This document shows, one piece after another, positions 56,356 to 64,000 of a stretch of 64,000 nucleotides of DNA (positions are counted from its first letter, which is position 1; each line of letters opens with the position of its first letter). The notes under the pieces were generated by a model that searched no databases, was not told the origin of the DNA, and saw only the letters and a program-made list of their open reading frames with translations. The DNA lies in NCBI GenBank assembly GCA_018268855.1, contig JAFDVR010000010.1, positions 1-64,000 on the forward strand, in the 5' to 3' direction. A program made the translations under genes and the position numbers. The DNA comes from Acidobacteriota bacterium (GTDB lineage Bacteria; Acidobacteriota; Terriglobia; Terriglobales; Acidobacteriaceae).

Positions 56356-56382
56356 TAAAGCTGTACACGCTTGCGCCGATAA
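56356..56382 (+). promoter_or_regulatory. Sigma-28 (FliA) promoter of flagellin
   Basis: TAAAGCTG (56356-56363), 11 bases, GCCGATAA (56375-56382). The -35 core TAAA, the spacer and the -10 element GCCGATAA match the FliA consensus exactly at the conserved positions. It lies 145 bases before the flagellin ATG and drives late flagellar gene expression. Confidence 0.88.
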
Positions 56383-56527
56383 GGGCTGTGAGCGCGACAG
56401 ACTCTGCGCACGAGAGCCAGGCAGGCTACAGCCGCAACGAGCGACTGGGGCGGCTGGGCCAGCCCTCGGCGAGTGTACGGAGCGCGAAGCAACTTACTTC
56501 AATTGCAATCGCACAGGAGCGAACATC

Positions 56528-57727
56528 ATGTCTTTAGGCGTACTCAATAACATCTCCGCGATCTACGCGCAGAACAGTCTCTCGCAGACGCAGAACAGCC
56601 TTTCCAAAACTCTGCAGCAGCTCTCCTCGGGCAGCCGCATCAACTCTGGTGCAGACGACGCTGCCGGCCTCGCAGTAGCCGATGGTCTCTCGGCCAACGC
56701 AACGGCGCTTGCACAGTCTTCGCGTAACGCGAACGACGCTATCGGACTTCTGCAGACGGCGGACGGCGCTCTGGCCCAGGTCACCACGCTGCTTACCCGC
56801 GCTGTCACGCTGGCTGCGCAAGCCTCCAACGGAACGCTGACCAGCAGCCAGGTCTCCTCGGCTAACCAGGAGTTCCAGAACATCCTGACGCAGATCAACA
56901 ACATCGGCGCCAGCACCAACTTCAACGGCAACTCAGTCTTCTCGTCTACTGCCAAGACCTTCACCGTCTCCGACGGCACGTCATCCGGCACTGTGAGCTA
57001 CGTAGACACGGTCGGCAATCTGTCGAAGGCCAGCATCGGAACCTCGGCTGTTGTGGCAGCGACCTCTGCTTCAGTCTCGCTGACGACGCCCACGGCTTCA
57101 GCTGCCGGCACCGCCTCCACCACCACGCTGACACTTGGTGGCAGCACACACACTGTCTCGGGCACGCTGGCTCTGAAGGTCGGTTCTGGCTCCTCGCACT
57201 CGATCACCGTGGCATCTGGCACCACCATGACCGCTCTCGCGGCGCAGATCAATGCTGATTCCACCTTCACCACCGCGGGCATCAGCGCATCGCTGAACAG
57301 CACCACAGGCGTGTTGACGATCTCCGGTCCGGCAACGGCATCGAGCGATCTGGACGCGACGGGCACCACGCTCTCGGATACGACCCCCGGAAGCAGCGGC
57401 GGTGGTGTGGACTTCACAGCAACCAGCATTGCAACCCTGACGTCGAGCTCTGCACAGAGCGTTCTTACCAACCTCGGCCAGGCCATCTCAGATGTCGCTT
57501 ACCAGCGCGGCACGCTTGGCGCCAACATCAACCAGCTCACCTCGGCCCAGCAGGTTGCCGCTGCCGAGCAGACCAACCTCACCGCCGCGGAAGACAGCAT
57601 CCGCGCTACGGACTACGCACAGGCTGCTTCCAATCTTGCGAAGTTCCAGGTGCTCTCGCAGACCGGCATCAGCGCTCTGGCGCAGGCCAACAGCGCACAG
57701 CAGGCAGTACTCAAGCTGTTGCAGTAA
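56528..57727 (+). CDS. Flagellin
   Basis: 399 residues. Conserved D0/D1 ends: SLGVLNNISAIYAQNSLSQT, LSSGSRINSGADDAAGLAVA, TADGALAQVTTLLTRAV at the N-terminus, and DVAYQRGTLGANINQLTSAQ, AAEDSIRATDYAQAASNLAK, LAQANSAQQAVLKLLQ at the C-terminus. The middle (about 145-305) is Ser/Thr/Gly/Ala-rich, without charged residues, and forms the variable surface domain. AGGAG before the ATG; own terminator after. Exported through the flagellar apparatus, no signal peptide. Confidence 0.96.
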   Translation: MSLGVLNNISAIYAQNSLSQTQNSLSKTLQQLSSGSRINSGADDAAGLAVADGLSANATALAQSSRNANDAIGLLQTADGALAQVTTLLTRAVTLAAQASNGTLTSSQVSSANQEFQNILTQINNIGASTNFNGNSVFSSTAKTFTVSDGTSSGTVSYVDTVGNLSKASIGTSAVVAATSASVSLTTPTASAAGTASTTTLTLGGSTHTVSGTLALKVGSGSSHSITVASGTTMTALAAQINADSTFTTAGISASLNSTTGVLTISGPATASSDLDATGTTLSDTTPGSSGGGVDFTATSIATLTSSSAQSVLTNLGQAISDVAYQRGTLGANINQLTSAQQVAAAEQTNLTAAEDSIRATDYAQAASNLAKFQVLSQTGISALAQANSAQQAVLKLLQ

Positions 57728-57745
57728 ACGCTGGAAAGCACTACA

Positions 57746-57781
57746 GAGGCGGGGGGCTCATCGGTCTCCCGCCTCATTTTC
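57746..57781 (+). terminator. Intrinsic terminator of flagellin gene
   Basis: gaggcggg (57746-57753) pairs with cccgcctc (57768-57775) across a 14-nt loop, followed by attttct. It lies 18 bases past the stop codon, so flagellin has its own transcript. Confidence 0.75.
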
Positions 57782-57862
57782 TAAAGGGATTTAAGAATTG
57801 GCCCGGTTTTTTGGTCACTTAAATGCATTCTCATAATCACACGCCTAAAAGGAAGAACTGCA

Positions 57863-59218
57863 ATGCCTGTCGGCATTAATTTCGGATCGGCAACCAGCGG
57901 CAACGGCTTTGACGTCGCCAACACGGTATCCAGCATTATGGCGTTACAACGCACGCCTGAAACCGCATGGAAAACGCGCGTTACTGCGCTGCAAGCGCAA
58001 GATACGGCCCTTACAAACATTGGCACCCATCTTTCCGCGCTCTCTACGGCATTGTCCTCGCTCACCAATTTTGACGGCGTGCTCTCCACCAAGTCTGGCG
58101 CAAGCTCCGATCCTGCTACGGTTGCGATTACAGGTGCCGATACCACCGCGCGCGCCGGTACACACTCCGTTCTGGTCTCACACCTCGCACAGATTTCTAC
58201 CCAGTATTCCAACTCCGTAGGTGCCACGGATACTTTGAGTGGCTCCCTGAGCATTCAGATTGGCAGTGGAACACCGGCAAGCATCACCATCGACAGCACC
58301 AATAACACGCTTGCCACGCTTGCCTCTTCGATCAATACCGCCAATCTTGGGGTAACCGCAACCGTCGTCTCTACAACGGGCGGGGCACGGCTTTCGTTCG
58401 TATCGAATACGGGCGGGGCCGCAGGAGAGATCACCGTAGGCGGCACATTGAATGACGACACCACTGCGCAGGCAGTCGCCTTTACCGAAGGTCAGCCAGG
58501 CCGTGATGCAGAGTTCAGCGTGGACGGCATTACGATGTCAAGCGCCACCAACACGGTGCAGAACGCCATTCCAGGCGTGACTCTGCAACTGCTCAATACT
58601 GCCGGTACGGCTGCACAGATTGAGATTGTCAACGATACGTCGAGTGTCTCAAGCGCGCTCAATAGCTTTGTGAACGCGTACAACGCAGTCATAGACGACC
58701 TCACGACGCAGGAAGGCAAAGACGCATCCGGTAACGCCGAACCGCTTTATGGTTCCACGGTGCTATCCACGATCCACACGCAGCTCTCCTCTGCGTTGGC
58801 TTCATCTTCGGCCTCAAGCGGCACGATGAAGTATCTTTCGCAGCTTGGCATCACGACCGGTGTAGATGGCAAATTATCGCTCGATAGCGCTACGCTCAAT
58901 TCCACGCTGAATAACAACTACAGCGATGTGCAAAGTTTTTTTCAGGCTTCCGGCAACTTTGGCCAGTCGCTGGTCTCTACATTGACCAATCTGGGCTCGA
59001 CCAGCGCGTATGGCACGGTAGCGTTGGCTCTTTCGCAGAACGGTGATGAAGAAGACCGCTTGAACACCAACGTCACAAATCTTGAAGCGCGTCTCTCCAC
59101 CTATGAGAAGTCACTGACGGCGCAGCTCACTTCAGCGAACCAGATTTTGCAATCCATTCCACAGCGGCTCGATGAAATCAAGCAGATGTATGACGCCATC
59201 ACCGGAAAGAATTCTTAG
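57863..59218 (+). CDS. fliD: Flagellar filament cap protein FliD
   Basis: 451 residues. N-terminal FliD domain begins PVGINFGSATSGNGFDVANT and has VSSIMALQRTPETAWKTRVT. Central SIQIGSGTPASITIDSTNNT and FSVDGITMSSATNTVQNAIPG segments are typical FliD. The C-terminal part ends LTAQLTSANQILQSIPQRLD, the coiled coil of the cap. It forms the pentamer or hexamer cap that folds flagellin at the filament tip. Starts 145 bp after flagellin with AAAAGGAAG before the ATG. Ends 9 bp before fliS. Confidence 0.94.
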   Translation: MPVGINFGSATSGNGFDVANTVSSIMALQRTPETAWKTRVTALQAQDTALTNIGTHLSALSTALSSLTNFDGVLSTKSGASSDPATVAITGADTTARAGTHSVLVSHLAQISTQYSNSVGATDTLSGSLSIQIGSGTPASITIDSTNNTLATLASSINTANLGVTATVVSTTGGARLSFVSNTGGAAGEITVGGTLNDDTTAQAVAFTEGQPGRDAEFSVDGITMSSATNTVQNAIPGVTLQLLNTAGTAAQIEIVNDTSSVSSALNSFVNAYNAVIDDLTTQEGKDASGNAEPLYGSTVLSTIHTQLSSALASSSASSGTMKYLSQLGITTGVDGKLSLDSATLNSTLNNNYSDVQSFFQASGNFGQSLVSTLTNLGSTSAYGTVALALSQNGDEEDRLNTNVTNLEARLSTYEKSLTAQLTSANQILQSIPQRLDEIKQMYDAITGKNS

Positions 59219-59227
59219 GAGAACCCA

Positions 59228-59701
59228 TTGAATTACCAGCAACAATCGCTTCAGAGCGCCACCGGCGTTGAACTCATCGTCGCCCTCTATGATGGAGCCA
59301 TCCGTTTTCTGCATCGCGCCATCCGCGCGGTGGAAGAAGATGATGTGATTGAACGGCGTTTCGCCGTAAAGCGTGCGATCGACATCATCATCTATCTGCA
59401 GGCTTGCCTGCGCACGAACATGGGCGGCGGCGAAGTGGCACACTCGCTCGCAGACTTCTACGATGCTATGTTTCAGCGCACGCTGGAAGCATCGCACGAC
59501 AACTCTGCCGAAGGCCTCCTGGAGGTCATCGCTTGTCTGCGCAATGTGCGCGACGCATGGACTATTGTCGCGCGCGATCCTCAGGCGAACGGTGTGATGC
59601 CTCGGGATATGCGGCTCTCATCAGACACCACCGCGCAGCCCATGGCCTTTGCTGCCCCCACACCAAAAACAGAGGCAGGGAACGCACGCTGGAGCGCATA
59701 A
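59228..59701 (+). CDS. fliS: Flagellin chaperone FliS
   Basis: 157 residues from a TTG start with AGGAGA 5 bases upstream. NYQQQSLQSATGVELIVALY is the usual FliS beginning, followed by DGAIRFLHRAIRAVEEDDVI and LEVIACLRNVRDAW. A helical bundle that binds the C-terminus of flagellin before export. The C-terminal 35 residues (SSDTTAQPMAFAAPTPK) are an extension. Directly after fliD, same operon. Confidence 0.92.
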   Translation: MNYQQQSLQSATGVELIVALYDGAIRFLHRAIRAVEEDDVIERRFAVKRAIDIIIYLQACLRTNMGGGEVAHSLADFYDAMFQRTLEASHDNSAEGLLEVIACLRNVRDAWTIVARDPQANGVMPRDMRLSSDTTAQPMAFAAPTPKTEAGNARWSA

Positions 59702-59904
59702 TGTAGCTTTTCATCCCGGAACACAAAAACTTAAGAAATAAGCACGTCAATTGGGGCGGAAATGGTAGAAAACCCGTAAGGGGATGTCTACGTCTAAGCC
59801 TTCAGGATGGGACCCGCAATCGCTTTCGAAAGGAGAAAGCTGTTGTACTGCCCCCGGGCAAGCTTACTTCCCTCGAACGTTGAGGCTATTGGTGATAAGC
59901 CGTT

Positions 59905-60264
59905 ATGTTGAGTTCCTGGAAAGAGATCGCGCAGTTTTTCGGTAAGGGTGTTCGCACCGTGCAACGGTGGGAGAAGACCCTCGACCTCCCCATTCACCGC
60001 CCACCGGGCGCACCCAGCAACGTTGTGCTGGCCAAGGAAAGCGATCTGGAAGAGTGGATGAACCGGGGCGTGGTGGGTGCGCATATGCGCGCTGATCAGG
60101 CCGTGGAAAATGCCTTCGACTCGATTGAGAAGGCCATCCGCGAGCTTCCGCACGACGCCGCACAGCGGGAGGAACGTCTCGCAATGATGCGGCAACGCAT
60201 GGAGGAGCTGCGCCATGCATTGGAACAAGCAGAGCGCGGATCTAACGGACAGATTGCAGCCTAG
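59905..60264 (+). CDS. HTH protein of the SSWKEIA..VRTVQRWEK type
   Basis: 119 residues. N-terminal MerR-like helix-turn-helix LSSWKEIAQFFGKGVRTVQR with WEKTLDLPIHRPPG, then VVLAKESDLEEWMNRG. The C-terminal half is a charged coiled coil (REERLAMMRQRMEELRHALE). In Acidobacteriota this HTH often heads longer proteins with TPR or WD-like domains; here it stands alone. It may be a local regulator. It lies 204 bp after fliS, with no other obvious role. Confidence 0.85.
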   Translation: MLSSWKEIAQFFGKGVRTVQRWEKTLDLPIHRPPGAPSNVVLAKESDLEEWMNRGVVGAHMRADQAVENAFDSIEKAIRELPHDAAQREERLAMMRQRMEELRHALEQAERGSNGQIAA

Positions 60265-60388
60265 CCGCAGTCAGAATAGAAACGCGAACTTAATAGGGGA
60301 AACGAAGCAGTGCCTGCCGGGCACAGGCTCCAGGTTCGCGACCTTTCATCCATTTCAGTTTCTTCAAAGGGCATGAGACGATCATTGC

Positions 60389-61567
60389 GTGACCGTCTCT
60401 CCTCCTGCAAAACAGCGCGTACTGGCCGTGGATATTCTCCGGGGCCTGACCATTGCGCTGATGATCCTGGTGAACGATCCGGGAGACAGTCGTCACGTCT
60501 ACTGGCCGCTGGAACACGCCGCATGGAACGGATGGACGATCACCGACTTGGTCTTCCCTACCTTCCTGTTCCTTGTTGGTTGTTCGATTGTGTTTTCCAT
60601 CGACACCCGGCTTGCGCGTGGCGTGCCGCGTAAACAAATCGCTCTCCAGATTGTGAAGCGCGCGGCACTTCTGTTCGCTATCAAGATGTTTATCAGCGCT
60701 TTCCCGCACTTCCATATGACACGGCTGCGGATCTTCGGCGTGCTGACGCGGATTGCTATCTGCTACCTGATTGCGGCGCTGCTGTATCTGTGGAACCAGC
60801 GGATGCGGTTTGCACTCGGCGTCACGGTCGTCTTGCTGATTGGCTATTGGATGCTGATGCGGTGGGTGCCCGTCCCGGGATATGGCATGCCGGTGCGGGA
60901 TGTTCCTCTGCTGGACAAGGATGGTAATCTTGCGGCGTATCTGGATCGCGGTTTCAATGCGCTCTGCCAGCGGTTTCTGCATACCGGGCTGCTTTATCAA
61001 AAGACGCGCGATCCCGAGGGACTGCTGAGCACGCTGCCTGCGGTGGCAAGCACGTTGTTGGGAATCCTGACAGCAAAATGGCTGCGCCTGCCAGAGCAGA
61101 AACGCGATCTGCGCGTACTCTTTGGGGCTGGACTCTTCTTCCTCATTACTGCGCATCTGTGGAACCTGTATCTCCCAATCAACAAAAATCTTTGGACAAG
61201 TTCGTACGTCCTTTTGGCTGCGGGTATCGACATCCTTCTGCTGTTGCTCTTTTATTGGGTGTTCGATCTGCGCGGATTTCAGCATCGTTCCCGCGCGTTG
61301 CGTGTGGCTGCTTGGCCGTGGCTGGTCTTTGGATCGAATGCGATCTTTGCGTTTGTGTTGTCGAACATGATCGTGAAGATTTCGTCGATGTTCCGGCTGC
61401 CGAATGGGGCGAAGACAACGAGCTTGTATGGCTGGACGTATATTCACTTGTTCTCGCATGGAAACTCGACGGCGAATACTTCGCTCGTGTTTGCGGTGTT
61501 TTATGTGGCGATTTGCTTTGTGCCGACGTGGTTGTTGTGGCGGCGCGGATGGTTTTTGCGGGTTTGA
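60389..61567 (+). CDS. HGSNAT/NagX-like membrane acyltransferase (DUF5009 type)
   Basis: 392 residues, GTG start, about 10 transmembrane helices. VDILRGLTIALMILVNDPGD opens the family; LEHAAWNGWTITDLVFPTFL follows and holds the conserved His; later FGSNAIFAFVLSNMIVKI. Relatives transfer acetyl groups from acetyl-CoA to glucosamine residues across a membrane (human HGSNAT) or are named NagX. Substrate here inferred only. An inverted-repeat leader lies just upstream (60283-60340). Confidence 0.85.
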   Translation: MTVSPPAKQRVLAVDILRGLTIALMILVNDPGDSRHVYWPLEHAAWNGWTITDLVFPTFLFLVGCSIVFSIDTRLARGVPRKQIALQIVKRAALLFAIKMFISAFPHFHMTRLRIFGVLTRIAICYLIAALLYLWNQRMRFALGVTVVLLIGYWMLMRWVPVPGYGMPVRDVPLLDKDGNLAAYLDRGFNALCQRFLHTGLLYQKTRDPEGLLSTLPAVASTLLGILTAKWLRLPEQKRDLRVLFGAGLFFLITAHLWNLYLPINKNLWTSSYVLLAAGIDILLLLLFYWVFDLRGFQHRSRALRVAAWPWLVFGSNAIFAFVLSNMIVKISSMFRLPNGAKTTSLYGWTYIHLFSHGNSTANTSLVFAVFYVAICFVPTWLLWRRGWFLRV

Positions 61568-61594
61568 ACTGCCTTCCCCTCGTAGAATAGGCTC

Positions 61595-63202
61595 GTGGCT
61601 TACAAAGACCTTCGCGACTGGATTAAGACGCTGGACAAGGCGGACGAACTCGTCCGCATAACGGCTGAGGTGGACCCTTACCTGGAGATGGCAGCGATTG
61701 CCGATCGTGCCTCCAAGAGCGGCAAAGGGATGCGCATGAAGGCCGATGGCAGCTCAGCTGTGGGCGGTCCGGCGCTGCTGTTTGAAAACGTGAAGGGCTA
61801 TCCCGGCGCGCGCGTGCTGATGAACCAGTTCGGCAGCGAGCGTCGGATGAAGATGGCGCTTGAGGTTGGCTCGTTGGATGAGATCGCCACACGCATTGAG
61901 ACGCTGCTCAAGCCGCAGATGCCGACTAGATTACTCGACAAGCTGAAGATGCTTCCTATGCTGGCGGAGATTGGAAGCTACTTCCCCAAGACCATCAGCG
62001 CGAAGGACGCACCGTGCAAGCAGATCATCCGCAAAGGCGCGGACGTGGACCTGACGAAGCTGCCGGTGCTGACGACGTGGCCGGGGGATGCGGGGCCCTT
62101 CATCACACTACCGCTGGTGCATACGCGCGATCCGAAGAGCGGCAAGCGAAATGTCGGCATGTATCGCATGCAGGTGTATGACAGGAACACGACGGGCATG
62201 CACTGGCAGCGTCAGAAGAACGCCGCCGATCATCTGCGCGAGGAGATGCGTAACTCTGCTGGCTCGGCCACAGAGCGCGTGAATGTGATGGCGCTAACGG
62301 CTGGTGGAACCATGCCTGCAGGCGATGTGAGTACAGTGCCGGGCGTCACGGTAAGCAAGATTCGCAATACGCGCATGGAGGTCGCGGTTGCGATTGGGAC
62401 GGATCCCGCCATGACCTTTGCGGCGATCGTTCCTGCTCCGCCGGATGTAGAGGAGTTTCTGATTGCGGGATTTCTGCGGCAGTCACCCGTCGAGCTGGTG
62501 AAATGCGAGACCGTCGACCTGGAAGTTCCGGCGAATGCGGAGTTCGTGCTGGAGGGCTACGTCGATCTGACGGAGTTACGCACGGAAGGACCGTTTGGCG
62601 ATCACACTGGTTTTTACACCATGCCGGAGGAGTATCCGGTCTTTCATGTGACGGCGGTGACACATCGCAAGGACGCGATCTATGCCGCGACGCTTGTGGG
62701 CAAGCCGCCGATGGAAGATACGCACATGATCAAGGCGATCGAGCGCATCTTTCTGCCGCTGATGAAGCTGACGCTGCCGGAGATCGTGGACGTGAACATG
62801 CCCGCCGAGGGCGTGGCGCACAACATCATGATCGTCTCCATCCGCAAGAGCTACGCCGGGCACGCGCGCAAGGTGATGAACGGTATCTGGGCGATGGGGC
62901 AGGCGATGTTTACCAAGTGCATCGTTGTGGTGGACGAAGACTGCAACGTGCAGGATGTGGCCGAAGTCGTGCTGCGCGTGTCAAACAACATCGATCCGGA
63001 GCGCGATATCCAGTTCACGCTGGGGCCGGTGGATTCACTGGACCATGCTTCGCGCCTGCCGAACTTCGGATCGAAGATGGGGATCGATGCAACGCGCAAG
63101 TGGGCGGCAGAAGGATTCGCGCGGACCTGGCCCGAGATGCTGGAGATGCCTGCGGAGGTGAAGGCGCGCGTGGATGCGATTTGTAGGGGCATTGGGATTT
63201 AG
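61595..63202 (+). CDS. UbiD-family decarboxylase
   Basis: 535 residues with a GTG start. UbiD uses prenylated FMN to decarboxylate aromatic or unsaturated acids. Motifs: IPLVHTRDPKSGKRNVGMYR-type (LVHTRDPKSGKRNVGMYRMQ), YDRNTTGMHWQRQKNAADHL and the catalytic EGPFGDHTGFYTMPEEYPVF. AEGVAHNIMIVSIRKSYAGH is near the end. Ubiquinone or menaquinone/futalosine branch cannot be decided from one gene; no ubiX is adjacent. 27 bp after the acyltransferase gene, so possibly co-transcribed. Confidence 0.92.
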   Translation: MAYKDLRDWIKTLDKADELVRITAEVDPYLEMAAIADRASKSGKGMRMKADGSSAVGGPALLFENVKGYPGARVLMNQFGSERRMKMALEVGSLDEIATRIETLLKPQMPTRLLDKLKMLPMLAEIGSYFPKTISAKDAPCKQIIRKGADVDLTKLPVLTTWPGDAGPFITLPLVHTRDPKSGKRNVGMYRMQVYDRNTTGMHWQRQKNAADHLREEMRNSAGSATERVNVMALTAGGTMPAGDVSTVPGVTVSKIRNTRMEVAVAIGTDPAMTFAAIVPAPPDVEEFLIAGFLRQSPVELVKCETVDLEVPANAEFVLEGYVDLTELRTEGPFGDHTGFYTMPEEYPVFHVTAVTHRKDAIYAATLVGKPPMEDTHMIKAIERIFLPLMKLTLPEIVDVNMPAEGVAHNIMIVSIRKSYAGHARKVMNGIWAMGQAMFTKCIVVVDEDCNVQDVAEVVLRVSNNIDPERDIQFTLGPVDSLDHASRLPNFGSKMGIDATRKWAAEGFARTWPEMLEMPAEVKARVDAICRGIGI

Positions 63203-63240
63203 GATCGCCGGTTGCTCACCGCTGCAGCCGCTTTCTTTTG

Positions 63241-63804
63241 TTACTGGATAGCTTTGACCGTGATGGAGTTCAGGTTGTGAACCCAACGCCCGGCCTTCTT
63301 GTCTTCGCTGATAATGAGTTTGAAGGCACCGTCGGCTTCGAGCGGTTTGCCATTCATCGTGTCAGCAATGAGAACGGTTCCGTTGTGGCACTTGGGGTCT
63401 ACATCGCAGGCAGTTAGGACGACGTGGAAGTTGTCCGTTGCGCCGAAGAGCAGTACGGTGATGTTGCGACTGATCTTTTTGCCACTCAGTTGGGGCTGGA
63501 CGCGTTTGAGAAATTCGCTGACGGGCACACCTTCATAGATCTCCTCCGCATCCGTGTGGGCGTTATGGACTTTGAGAGCGACGCGCGGCATGGATTTCAG
63601 GTCGTCGGGGGAGAACGTAGCGGTTGCGCCATCCAGCCCAGTGACAAAGATGGAATTGGAACGCGCTGCTGGAGCGTGCTTCATGGGCATATCGCCGGAG
63701 TTCATTTCGGGCGGCATATGCTTGTGCTTCTTCGCGGCTGGTGTCTGGGCGGCGAGCAGGAGCGGAGTGGCGAGGAGAAGCAGGACGGCGACGCGCTTTG
63801 TCAT
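63241..63804 (-). CDS. Small exported molybdopterin-domain (sulfite-oxidase-like) protein
   Basis: 187 residues from ATG 63804, which gives a signal peptide (RVAVLLLLATPLLLAAQ); the upstream frame is not protein-like. A His/Met-rich stretch (KKHKHMPPEMNSGDMPMKH) follows. Then the molybdopterin-binding-domain pattern of small YedY/SUOX-like proteins: TFSPDDLKSMPRVALKVHNA, YEGVPVSEFLKRVQPQL, FKLIISEDKKAGRWVHNLNS. Cysteines occur only at ACDVDPKC. Moco binding is unproven. Divergent from nuoI. Confidence 0.78.
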   Translation of the reverse strand: MTKRVAVLLLLATPLLLAAQTPAAKKHKHMPPEMNSGDMPMKHAPAARSNSIFVTGLDGATATFSPDDLKSMPRVALKVHNAHTDAEEIYEGVPVSEFLKRVQPQLSGKKISRNITVLLFGATDNFHVVLTACDVDPKCHNGTVLIADTMNGKPLEADGAFKLIISEDKKAGRWVHNLNSITVKAIQ

Positions 63805-63843
63805 GGAAAACAGCCTACTCCGCCGCCGTCGTATACTCAAAGC

Positions 63844-64000
63844 ATGTCGATTGTGAAGAATATCGCCGGCATTGCCACGGGCATGAGCATCACCATGAAG
63901 GAGATGTTTCAGCCGACCGAGGTGGAGAATTACCCCGACGGCAAGGGGCCGATGCGCGGCGCGCAGTTTCAGGAACGGTTTCGCGGCAAGCACCAGTTAC
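63844..64000 (+). CDS. nuoI: NADH-quinone oxidoreductase subunit I, N-terminal part
   Basis: The first 52 codons are visible before the window ends: MSIVKNIAGIATGMSITMKE, then MFQPTEVENYPDGKGPMRGA and FQERFRGKHQL. This is the membrane-proximal N-terminus of NuoI; the two 4Fe-4S motifs lie beyond the edge. Complex I subunit, cytoplasmic arm. Whether other nuo genes follow cannot be seen. 40 bp from the divergent molybdopterin-domain gene. Confidence 0.85.
   Translation, partial: MSIVKNIAGIATGMSITMKEMFQPTEVENYPDGKGPMRGAQFQERFRGKHQL

Overview
The window looks like chromosomal DNA from a Gram-negative heterotroph of the Acidobacteriota, probably class Terriglobia (Terriglobus, Granulicella or Edaphobacter type). 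This is an inference. It rests on the high GC content, many signal-peptide beta-barrel proteins, a TonB-type protein, a lone HTH protein of the SSWKEIA..VRTVQRWEK type, and palindromic intergenic repeats whose shadow translation reads HSERSEESAFA. No phage, transposase, integrase or CRISPR array was seen. Gene order is compact: several 4-bp ATGA overlaps and two convergent pairs sharing a TTAG double stop.

Region 1-17.5 kb is housekeeping and envelope: a secreted PHP/CehA-like protein, an SRPBCC protein, dxs, a secreted SnoaL-like protein, a soluble GAF/PAS histidine kinase, acs, a DUF421 membrane protein with galE, a TonB-like energy transducer behind a structured-looking leader, a large exported M48-like protein that has lost its HExxH motif, and two small beta-barrels facing a shared terminator.

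Region 17.5-29.8 kb is one branched-chain amino acid cluster: a divergent LysR gene, then leuA-leuB-leuC-leuD-ilvD-ilvB-ilvN-ilvC in one direction. LeuA ends just before the usual leucine-sensing domain. Three small exported proteins (two lipoproteins and one signal-peptide protein) sit between leuC/leuD, leuD/ilvD and ilvB/ilvN with translational-coupling spacing. A dispersed repeat lies between ilvN and ilvC, and another supplies the apparent ribosome binding site of ilvB.

Region 29.8-49.5 kb is accessory: a cyclic-nucleotide-domain histidine kinase, an AT-richer TPR-like secreted protein, an operon of two unrecognised proteins plus an MHS-type transporter, a flavodoxin-less CysJ-like reductase, a beta-barrel, an RND efflux operon (outer membrane factor, adaptor, pump) and a five-gene catabolic operon (sialidase-like protein, ACS-type MFS transporter, HpcH/HpaI aldolase, FGGY kinase, DeoR regulator). 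Between the last two lies a decayed, frameshifted C-terminal half of a LysR regulator.

Region 49.5-64 kb holds a tRNA-Val(CAC), an ECF sigma/anti-sigma/DUF3106 module, proline dehydrogenase, a GT2 glycosyltransferase, sppA, an HU/IHF-like gene, a YbgC-type thioesterase, a nicotinamidase, a filament-assembly group (flagellin with a consensus sigma-28 promoter, fliD, fliS), an HTH protein, an HGSNAT/NagX-like acyltransferase, a UbiD decarboxylase, a small exported molybdopterin-domain protein and the first 52 codons of nuoI. The strongest candidates for something new are the exported proteins woven into the leu/ilv operon, the sialidase-to-kinase cassette, and the two-DUF plus MHS transporter operon.
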